From: Candidatus Poribacteria bacterium | Lineage (GTDB): Bacteria > Poribacteria > WGA-4E > B28-G17 | Length of the DNA stretch: 13,373 nucleotides | Direction: 5' to 3' | Assembly (NCBI GenBank): GCA_003645735.1 | Contig: QNBQ01000013.1 | Location: forward strand, 1-13,373 | In this document: positions 1 to 5,366 of the stretch, piece after piece | How positions within the stretch are numbered: position 1 is the stretch's first letter | Layout: every line of letters starts with the position of its first letter | Notes under the pieces: generated by a model | Told to the model about the DNA's origin: nothing | The model's database searches: none | What the model saw: the letters and a program-made list of their open reading frames with translations, nothing else | Position numbers and translations under genes: made by a program

Positions 1-44
1 CCCAGGAGGGCGATCGTCATCACAACCATTTTGGCCATCCACAT
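1..44 (-). CDS. N-terminus of a probable secreted or membrane protein (cut by window edge)
   Basis: Only the first 12 to 14 codons are visible. Reading leftward from ATG at 44-42 gives MWMAKMVVMTIALLG, and an in-frame ATG at 38-36 gives MAKMVVMTIALLG. One Lys followed by a run of Val, Met, Ile, Ala and Leu looks like the start of a signal peptide or membrane anchor. A GGGGG run sits directly before the first ATG and about 6 nt before the second, so the second start is the better placed. The gene begins 8 to 14 nt after the stop of the URO-D-like gene and is read in the same direction, so it is probably the next cistron of the leftward sulfatase operon. The product cannot be named from so few residues. 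Confidence 0.55.
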   Translation of the reverse strand, partial: MWMAKMVVMTIALL

Positions 45-52
45 CCCCCTTT

Positions 53-370
53 TCAATCGATTTCCGAAAGCTCCTCCCAGACGTCTATCATCCGGCGGTA
101 GTTTATCCTCATCCTCTCGCTCATGAGGGGCGCAAGCGGCCCCTCGGTCGTCTGAAGCACCATCCTCTCCTTTCCCCCCTCGAAGGCCGCCCTGACGGCC
201 CTCTCCACCTCGTTCCCCCCGAGCGTCATCCTCCCCTCGACCAGCTTCTTCGCCTCAGCGAGCGAAGCGATCGCCTCGCGGTCGGGGAGGTTGAAGCCGA
301 GCAGATGGATGGGAACCCTATCGGCCTTTTCGCCCCTGAGCGTTTTGAGGAGCCGCTCCCTGGGCGTCAT
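53..370 (-). CDS. Short URO-D (uroporphyrinogen decarboxylase-like) family protein, internally shrunken; possible pseudogene
   Basis: This is a 105-residue protein. The start is ATG 370-368, whose last bases form the TGA stop of the upstream sulfatase (ATGA overlap). GGGGAGGGGAG lies just upstream. Residues 1-21 (MTPRERLLKTLRGEKADRVPI) are the typical opening of URO-D/methyltransferase-fold proteins. Residues from about 40 to the end (EAKKLVEGRMTLGGN, VERAVRAAFEGG, LQTTEGP, NYRRMIDVWEEL) match the typical final part of the same family. The roughly 200 or more residues of TIM barrel normally between them are absent, and a stretch between GGN (47-49) and EVERAV seems missing too. Family members are usually about 330 to 400 residues. 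The frame is intact and the ribosome site is good, so it may be a translated remnant or an assembly artefact. Enzymatic activity is unlikely. Confidence 0.65.
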   Translation of the reverse strand: MTPRERLLKTLRGEKADRVPIHLLGFNLPDREAIASLAEAKKLVEGRMTLGGNEVERAVRAAFEGGKERMVLQTTEGPLAPLMSERMRINYRRMIDVWEELSEID

Positions 371-1734
371 CCCGTCTCCCCTCCCCATGAGGGGCGGGGC
401 ATAGGTTTGAGGAACTCCCTTCCCACCTCGGCCGACCACCTCGCCGCCAAACGGCCCATCTGCTCCAGCATCGGGTCGGGCCTCCCCTTCAGCTCGCCCC
501 TCACCCATCCCTCCAGCCTCTCCCTCATCTCCTTCAGCCGATCCGGCTCCTCGGAGGCCAGGTTCAGGACCTCCATCGGGTCGGACTCCAGATCGTAAAG
601 CTCCTCCATGCCCCTCAGGTAATCCCTGATGTATTTCCACCTGCCCTGGAGGAAGGCCCTGAACTGGTGATCCTCGATGAAGATCTCATCCCTTCCCCTC
701 CCTCCCCTTTCGATCAGCGGCAGTAGGTTCATTCCGTCGAAGGGGGGAAGCGATCCCTCATCCGCCCCCAGGAGGGCCAGGACGGTCGGGGCTATGTCGG
801 CCTGCTGGACGTATCCCTCTATCACGACCCCCTTCGGCAGAACGGAGGGGCACCGGATGATCAGCGGGATGTAGACGACCGATTCGTGCAGCATCCCGTG
901 GCCGTATAGCCCGTGCTGTCCGAGCTGCTCGCCGTGATCCGAGGTGATGATCAGAACGGTTCTGTCGTCTATCCCCAGCTCCTCAAGCGCCTCGACCACC
1001 TGGCCTATGAGGAAGTCGACGTATCTTATCTCGCCGTCGTAGAGGTCGATCGTGACCTCGCTTCGGGAGGGGTCGGGCTCCCAAAGCTCGCCCACCCTCC
1101 CCCATCCGGGGACGTAATCGTATCCGGCGGGCGCCCTCCTGACCTCCAGATCGTCCAGGCTGCCGGGCTTATGTGAGAAGATGTTTCGGAACTCCTGGGG
1201 CTGGTTGTATGGGGTGTGCGGCTCCCAGTAATGGACGAAGAGGAAGAACCGCTCCTCGGCATGTTCCTTGATCCAGGGGATGAGCCGTTTGTTCACCTCG
1301 CCGCCGACCACCCAGTGATGGCGCGGCTTGGACGTGCGGGTGACGTTCACGTAGTATTCGAACCCCCTGACGAACTGATCCATGTGCGATGCGAAGTTTA
1401 TCAGGTTGTCGAAGGCGGCGGTCGTGCAGCCCCGGAGGTTGTCCTGAATGAGCTCCGGGAGGGTTGGGATCGCGTCGTCGAAATCGATCAGGTTGGGGAG
1501 GTTCCAGGGCGTCAGGTAGAAGCCGTGGTGGATGGGGGAGAGGCCGGTGATGATCGAGGTGAAGCCCGGGCCGGTCGCTATGGCCGTGGCATGCGAGTCC
1601 TTGAAGAGCACCCCCTCCTCGGCCAGCCTGTCGATGACGGGGCTCGTCCTCCTGAAATAGCCGTAACAGCTCAGGTGATCGGCCCTCAGGGTGTCGATCA
1701 CAAACAGTATACAGTTCAGCTCCGCCTTTTTCAT
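367..1734 (-). CDS. Sulfatase-superfamily hydrolase lacking the formylglycine cysteine
   Basis: This is a 455-residue alkaline-phosphatase/sulfatase-fold protein (sulfatase domain about residues 6-325). Metal-site motifs are present: DTLRADHLSCYG near the N-terminus (D14, D19) and TSDHGEQ (D266, H267), with HYWEPHTPY at 168-176. The C-terminal part has the usual sulfatase end motif (LYDLESDPMEVLNLA, about 379-393). At the place of the C-x-P/A-x-R formylglycine motif the sequence is T54-G-P-G-F58, followed by the normal TSIITGLSPIHHG. Cys and Arg are therefore both replaced, and codon 1575-1573 is clearly ACC (Thr). Members using Thr as nucleophile exist in this superfamily (phosphodiesterase/phosphonate enzymes), so phosphoester rather than sulfate ester chemistry is possible. 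No signal peptide is seen. AAGGAGG lies 6 nt before the ATG. It follows the SGSH-like gene by 34 nt and overlaps the next gene. The fold is certain; the substrate is unknown. Confidence 0.9.
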   Translation of the reverse strand: MKKAELNCILFVIDTLRADHLSCYGYFRRTSPVIDRLAEEGVLFKDSHATAIATGPGFTSIITGLSPIHHGFYLTPWNLPNLIDFDDAIPTLPELIQDNLRGCTTAAFDNLINFASHMDQFVRGFEYYVNVTRTSKPRHHWVVGGEVNKRLIPWIKEHAEERFFLFVHYWEPHTPYNQPQEFRNIFSHKPGSLDDLEVRRAPAGYDYVPGWGRVGELWEPDPSRSEVTIDLYDGEIRYVDFLIGQVVEALEELGIDDRTVLIITSDHGEQLGQHGLYGHGMLHESVVYIPLIIRCPSVLPKGVVIEGYVQQADIAPTVLALLGADEGSLPPFDGMNLLPLIERGGRGRDEIFIEDHQFRAFLQGRWKYIRDYLRGMEELYDLESDPMEVLNLASEEPDRLKEMRERLEGWVRGELKGRPDPMLEQMGRLAARWSAEVGREFLKPMPRPSWGGETG

Positions 1735-1768
1735 CCCGATCCTCCTTCGGATGGTCTGCGATCGACCC

Positions 1769-3112
1769 TCACTCGTATCGATATTTCACCGTCCAGGGAT
1801 CGTTCGTCTCCTCCTGCCATCTGCGGAGCTTCCCCCGCAGCTCCTCCAGGATATCCGCATATTTGGGGTCATCGGCCAGGTTGACCACCTCGTCCGGGTC
1901 GTTCTCCAGATCGTAAAGCTCCCACTGGGGCCGATGTATGTAGGCTTGAACCGGTCGGCGCCCGAACATCCCGTCCCCCCTCCTCAGCGTCGCCTGCCAG
2001 GTTTCACAGGCGTAGAGGTCGGACGCGAAGGGGTAGGGCAGCCAGTGGGCGAGGTTCAGGATGAGCTTGTATTTGCGGGTGCGGATCGCCCTCATCGGGT
2101 AATACATCGTGACCTCGTGGAAGGTGTGCGAGAGGAAGACCTCGTCCCAGCCCTCGGGATCGGTCTCCTCCAGTATGGGGAGCAGCGATCGGCCGTGAAG
2201 TGGGTAGTCGGGGGGTTTCGCGCCGGTGAACTCCAGTATGGTGGGGGTGATGTCGGCCCAGGTGACCATCGCGTTACATCTGATCCCGCGCTTCCTTTGA
2301 TCGGGCGATCGGATGATCAGCGGCAGCCTGACCCCCGGCTCATAAAGCGTGGTCTTGGCGCCCGGCCATGGCGGGCCGTTGTCGCTGAGGTAGATGATGA
2401 GCGTGTCCTCCCAGTGGCCCGTCTCCTTTAACACCTCCATCAGCCTGCCTATCCCCTGATCAAGCCTCGATATGGCCGTGTAATACTCCGCCAGCTCGGC
2501 CCTGGTCTCGGGGTAATCGGGCAGCCAGGGCGGGACGGGGATCTCTTGGGGGTCGTAGGTGATCCTCCTCACGCCCGGGTAATCCCTGTCGTTCGCGAAC
2601 CCTTTTGCGGCGCGGTGGGGGTCGGAGGGGCAGAAGTAGAGGAAAAAGGGACGGGGGTCGTCCTGCTGGATGAACTCCCTGGCCTTCTCGGCCATCGCGA
2701 CCGGGTTGCGGCTTCCGCCGGGGATGCCCTTGTTGAGGTATTGCTCGAAGTGATAGACCTCCTCGGGCTGGACGTGGAACTTGCCTATGAGGCAGGTTCT
2801 GTAGCCCGCCTCTGCCAGCAGCACTGGCAGGCTCCGCACCCACCTGAAGGTGTGGAAGTTGTGCGGCTCGTGGGCGTGGCCGAACTGGCCGTTCGCGTGG
2901 TTGTAAAGACCGGTCAGTATCACCGATCGGCTGGCGCTGCAGCTGGCGGAGGTGCAGAAGGCGTGGGTGAAGATCGTCCCCTCGGCCGCCAGGGCGTCCA
3001 GGTTCGGGGTCTGAACGACCGGGTCTCCGTAACAGCCGGCCTGATACCCCTGATCGTCCACAACTATGAGCACCACATTTCGCCTGCCACTACGAGGGCC
3101 TGTGAGCGCCAT
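1769..3112 (-). CDS. Heparan N-sulfatase (SGSH)-like sulfatase
   Basis: This is a 447-residue type I sulfatase. The modification motif is C58-S-A-S-R62, a C-x-(P/A)-x-R form, in CSASRSVILTGLYNHANG, so C58 should become formylglycine. Metal ligands are expected at D19, D20 and at D244, N245 (YLSDNG). G110-K111, H113 and DPHR (164-167) fit catalytic positions. The closest family I recognise is N-sulfoglucosamine sulfohydrolase: FHTFRWVRSLPVLLAEAGYRT, HEVTMYYPMR (332-341), the LNLAHWLPYPF region, WELYDLENDP and the final WQEETNDPW match the human SGSH pattern by memory. The likely reaction is removal of N- or O-sulfate from a sulfated sugar. The N-terminus (MALTGPRSGRRNVVLIVVDDQG) has no signal peptide, so a cytoplasmic location is inferred. 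AGGAGG lies 7 nt before ATG. It is the first gene of the leftward operon. No formylglycine-generating enzyme is visible in the window. Confidence 0.92.
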   Translation of the reverse strand: MALTGPRSGRRNVVLIVVDDQGYQAGCYGDPVVQTPNLDALAAEGTIFTHAFCTSASCSASRSVILTGLYNHANGQFGHAHEPHNFHTFRWVRSLPVLLAEAGYRTCLIGKFHVQPEEVYHFEQYLNKGIPGGSRNPVAMAEKAREFIQQDDPRPFFLYFCPSDPHRAAKGFANDRDYPGVRRITYDPQEIPVPPWLPDYPETRAELAEYYTAISRLDQGIGRLMEVLKETGHWEDTLIIYLSDNGPPWPGAKTTLYEPGVRLPLIIRSPDQRKRGIRCNAMVTWADITPTILEFTGAKPPDYPLHGRSLLPILEETDPEGWDEVFLSHTFHEVTMYYPMRAIRTRKYKLILNLAHWLPYPFASDLYACETWQATLRRGDGMFGRRPVQAYIHRPQWELYDLENDPDEVVNLADDPKYADILEELRGKLRRWQEETNDPWTVKYRYE

Positions 3113-3144
3113 CTCCCTTCCTCCTTCAAAAGGGGCTCGAAGGG

Positions 3145-3173
3145 ATTATAAACCGTTCCCAGCTCGGATTCAA
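3145..3173 (-). promoter_or_regulatory. Sigma70-type promoter for the leftward sulfatase operon
   Basis: Read on the minus strand: -35 TTGAAT at 3173-3168, a 17-nt spacer, then a perfect -10 TATAAT at 3150-3145. Transcription would start near 3138, about 26 nt before the ATG of the SGSH-like gene at 3112. The match and spacing are close to consensus in a GC-rich background, which makes chance less likely. Confidence 0.75.
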
Positions 3174-3192
3174 GCCCTCTGAAAAACCCGTT

Positions 3193-3210
3193 TGTCAGGA
3201 GGCGTTGACA
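3193..3210. promoter_or_regulatory. Possible operator: inverted repeat TGTCA-N8-TGACA
   Basis: TGTCA (3193-3197) and TGACA (3206-3210) form a 5-bp inverted repeat with 8-bp spacing, an 18-bp footprint of the size bound by many dimeric repressors or activators. The right arm overlaps the -35 box of the rightward promoter. The arms are short and half of the right arm is demanded by the TTGACA box itself, so this is weak evidence. No regulator gene is present in the window. Confidence 0.25.
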
Positions 3211-3233
3211 TCGCCTTTAAGCGGTGTTAGAAT
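3205..3233 (+). promoter_or_regulatory. Sigma70-type promoter for the zinc dehydrogenase gene
   Basis: Perfect -35 TTGACA at 3205-3210, 17-nt spacer, -10 TAGAAT at 3228-3233 (one mismatch to TATAAT). The expected start of transcription is near 3240, leaving a leader of about 20 nt before ATG 3263. It lies back to back with the leftward promoter; the two -35 boxes are 31 bp apart. Confidence 0.75.
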
Positions 3234-3262
3234 CGTAATGACCCTGCTGAGAGGTGAGGGGC

Positions 3263-4243
3263 ATGCGCGTGGCGAGGTTTAAAACCCCTTTCGAGGTCGA
3301 TATCGAAGAGGTTCCCAAGCCGAAGCCGGGCCCAAACGAGGTCTTAATCCGAGTGATGGCGTGTGCGATATGCGCCTCCGATGCCGAGATCATCCGGGGC
3401 GGCAATCCGAACCCGGGACATGAGATAGCGGGCGTTGTCGAGGAGGTTGGGGAGGGGGTAAAGCGGGTGAAAGCCGGCGATCGGGTGACGATCTACTGGA
3501 AGCTGGGATGCGGGGAATGCCCTTACTGCCGAGCTGGTTTCGACGTCCACTGCGAGCGGCCTCGCTACCTGGCGTGGAACGGATATGGGGAGTATGTGGT
3601 GGCGCATGAGGAGGCTTGTCTCCCGCTGCCGGAGGGCGTTGATTTCATCGAGGGATCGCTTCTCACCGATACGCTCGGAACGCCCTATGCGGCCGTTATG
3701 AGCGCCCGGGTTTCCGGCGAGCGGGTTGCCGTTTGGGGATGTGGCCCGCTGGGGTTGATGTGCGTTCAGCTCTGCCTTGAGCTCGGGGCAAGGGATGTGA
3801 TCGCCGTCGACCCGATAAGCAGCCGGAGGGAGATGGCGCTTAAGCTGGGCGCCTCGCTGGCCGTGGATCCGACCGCGGAGAACCCGGTGGAGGCCTTGCG
3901 TAAATTCGCTCCCCCGCTCGGCCCGAGGGTCGCGATCTGCGCCACCAGATCGGACGACGCCGGGAGGGCGGCGATGAACGGCGTCCCCCCTGAGGGGAGG
4001 GTGGTTTACATAGCCGGCCAACCGGGGGAGCTTGACAGGCATAGATGGGCGTATCGCATCCATTATTTTAAGCGGACGGACTACGAATCCGTTGCGGAGC
4101 TGGCCTCCAGGCGAGGGGTGAGGTTAAAGGAGCTCGTCAGCCATACCTATCCCCTCGAACGCGTGAGGGAAGCGTTCGAGATGCGGTTTCGAAATCCCCA
4201 CAAATCCCTTAAAGTCGTCGTGCTGCCCCATGAGGGGTGCTGA
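3263..4243 (+). CDS. Zinc-dependent medium-chain alcohol/polyol dehydrogenase family protein
   Basis: This is a 326-residue MDR-family oxidoreductase. The N-terminal GroES-like catalytic domain has the catalytic zinc region CAICASD (C37, D40) and GHE (H53, E54). A structural zinc site is complete with C83, C86, C89 and C97 (GCGECPYCRAGFDVHC). The Rossmann motif WGCGPLG (158-164) is followed by D183 at the end of the second strand, which suggests NAD(H). The third catalytic zinc ligand, often Glu in an EP motif or Cys, falls on LLTDTLG with D136. The loop between C37 and GHE is shorter than usual, and the protein is slightly short for the family (about 340-350). ATG 3263 is preferred over GTG 3254 because GAGGTGAGGGG lies just before it. 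The substrate is unknown; sugar or polyol oxidation would fit the sulfatase neighbourhood, but that is inference. No convincing terminator follows. Confidence 0.88.
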   Translation: MRVARFKTPFEVDIEEVPKPKPGPNEVLIRVMACAICASDAEIIRGGNPNPGHEIAGVVEEVGEGVKRVKAGDRVTIYWKLGCGECPYCRAGFDVHCERPRYLAWNGYGEYVVAHEEACLPLPEGVDFIEGSLLTDTLGTPYAAVMSARVSGERVAVWGCGPLGLMCVQLCLELGARDVIAVDPISSRREMALKLGASLAVDPTAENPVEALRKFAPPLGPRVAICATRSDDAGRAAMNGVPPEGRVVYIAGQPGELDRHRWAYRIHYFKRTDYESVAELASRRGVRLKELVSHTYPLERVREAFEMRFRNPHKSLKVVVLPHEGC

Positions 4244-4429
4244 AGTATTCCGCAGCGAATGTCCCCCTCTGCGCTTCGCCCCTTTTGATCTGGTGAAGGT
4301 TATGATAGCAGGGGATGCGGGGATACCTAGTCGACTTTACAGGGTCAAGGTCGAAGGCTGCAGCTCATGTCACATCTTGAGATGCGTTAGCGGCGGCATG
4401 GGAGCTTGCTCATTCCATGTGAAAAAGCC

Positions 4430-5212
4430 TCACCTGATCCCGGATTTGATCTCGGCCCAGCATACCGGCAGCTTATCCCTTGCCTTCACAGCCAGAACGT
4501 TCATAACGCCTTTGTTCATCAGCTCCTTAATCTCATCCCCGCTCATCGCCTTGGCGATCAGGACGACCTCGTCTATCACGCCGATGAAGAACCCCTTTAT
4601 GGCCTTGTGGGCGCCGATGAAATAGTTGCCCTCCGAATCCTCAAGCGACACAACGTTGGGCTTGCCGGGCTCGCCGTTGACGTAAACCGTTATCTCGTCT
4701 TGAGCTCCGCCCTCCTTGACGACCACGGCGGCGTGATACCACCTGCCTTCCTCCTCCGCTTTCACCCCGGATGAAGTGGTCGTCCCCCCCAGAAACGATT
4801 GGATCTCCCCTCCCGAATCCCTGTGTATGAAGAGCCAGGTTCTGCCGGTTCCGTTTTTATCCCCCTGTTGAAAGACGGCCTCGATCCACTCGGGCGGCGG
4901 CAGCTTTTCGGAGTAGAACCAGGCTGCCAGAGTGAAATCGGTCTTGTTGAGCACCCTTAGGCTTTCACTGAAAGGTATCTCGACATAGGTAGATCCGTCG
5001 AACCGGAGCGCCTTGCCGAACTTCCCATCCACCCACTGGGGATTTCCCTTGATCTCACCGTCATTTCCGTTGCCGGAGTAATCCTTCGCCGCCTTCCCCG
5101 ATCCCTCGTCGAACAGCCACGCCCCGACGATGTTCTCCTTGAAGGGGAAGGCGGGATGTGAGGCCATCAGAACGCATACCCCCACGATGATAACGCTTAA
5201 GCCCTTCGCCAT
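4430..5212 (-). CDS. Secreted LamG-domain (concanavalin A-like fold) protein
   Basis: This is a 260-residue protein. The chosen start is ATG 5212-5210, with GGAGGGGAGG about 10 nt upstream. A longer open frame to 5344 is rejected because its extra residues cover the promoter. Residues 1-24 form a signal peptide (MAKGLSVIIVGVCVLMAS, then HPAFPF). The rest is one Laminin_G_3-type jelly roll: IVGAWLFDEGSG (28-39), DYSGNGNDG (44-52), the GKALRFDGSTYVEIP region, FTLAAWFYSE (93-102), RWYHAAVVV (157-165), ITVYVNGE (174-181) and FFIGVIDEVVLIAKAMSGDEI (208-228). It ends with a short tail, VLAVKARDKLPVCWAEIKS. Such domains usually bind carbohydrate at the cell surface or outside. No enzyme domain is attached, so a binding or structural role is most likely. 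It is convergent with the dehydrogenase gene. The 186 bp between them (4244-4429) hold no gene and only an imperfect hairpin. Confidence 0.85.
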   Translation of the reverse strand: MAKGLSVIIVGVCVLMASHPAFPFKENIVGAWLFDEGSGKAAKDYSGNGNDGEIKGNPQWVDGKFGKALRFDGSTYVEIPFSESLRVLNKTDFTLAAWFYSEKLPPPEWIEAVFQQGDKNGTGRTWLFIHRDSGGEIQSFLGGTTTSSGVKAEEEGRWYHAAVVVKEGGAQDEITVYVNGEPGKPNVVSLEDSEGNYFIGAHKAIKGFFIGVIDEVVLIAKAMSGDEIKELMNKGVMNVLAVKARDKLPVCWAEIKSGIR

Positions 5213-5251
5213 GTCGTGGCCACCTCCCCTCCTCGATGCTGCTCGCCTGCT

Positions 5252-5281
5252 ATTATACCACAACCTCTGGGTGAATCTCAA
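5252..5281 (-). promoter_or_regulatory. Sigma70-type promoter with extended -10 for the LamG gene
   Basis: On the minus strand: -35 TTGAGA at 5281-5276, an 18-nt spacer, and an extended -10 TGGTATAAT with TATAAT at 5257-5252. Transcription would start near 5245, about 33 nt before ATG 5212. The ten bases GTGGTATAAT are repeated on the opposite strand at 5322-5331. Confidence 0.75.
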
Positions 5282-5321
5282 CGGGGAAGCGGTTTCGGCG
5301 CGTGAGCTTGGGCCGCTCCTC

Positions 5322-5331
5322 GTGGTATAAT
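5322..5331 (+). promoter_or_regulatory. Extended -10 promoter for the URO-D-like / ceramidase-like pair
   Basis: The plus strand reads GTGGTATAAT, with a perfect -10 TATAAT at 5326-5331 preceded by TGG (extended -10). No good -35 box lies 16 to 18 nt upstream (GAGCTT is the best-spaced hexamer), so the promoter would rely on the extended -10 or on an activator. Transcription would start near 5338, about 29 nt before ATG 5367. It forms an exact 10-bp inverted repeat with the leftward promoter box at 5252-5261. Confidence 0.65.
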
Positions 5332-5366
5332 TTGGGCGGCTCATATGGAAAACCGGGAGGTGAGGG

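Noticed and set aside
371..640. A 90-residue extension upstream of the short URO-D protein
   Set aside because: It lies within the coding sequence of the sulfatase in another frame, is Gly/Glu/Arg-rich and lacks family similarity; ATG 370 has its own ribosome site and begins with the family motif.
1691..3151. Long plus-strand open frames opposite the SGSH-like gene
   Set aside because: They are antisense shadows of a clear sulfatase, have no family motifs and are caused by high GC content.
4232..4284. Possible terminator after the dehydrogenase (GAGGGG 4232-4237 with CCCCTC 4264-4269, inner GCTG/CAGC)
   Set aside because: The hairpin is interrupted by large unpaired parts and the only T-run (TTTT) lies about 13 nt beyond the stem, so it is not a convincing intrinsic terminator.
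4398..4420. Inverted repeat CATGG/CCATG with inner GAG/CTC in the convergent gap
   Set aside because: Short and bulged, with no T-run in the right place on either strand; could be chance.
4230..4774. Plus-strand open frames after the dehydrogenase
   Set aside because: They run into the antisense strand of the LamG gene, have no recognisable domain and no good ribosome site.
5213..5344. 44-residue N-terminal extension of the LamG protein
   Set aside because: It would read through the divergent promoter region and precede a proper signal peptide that has its own Shine-Dalgarno.
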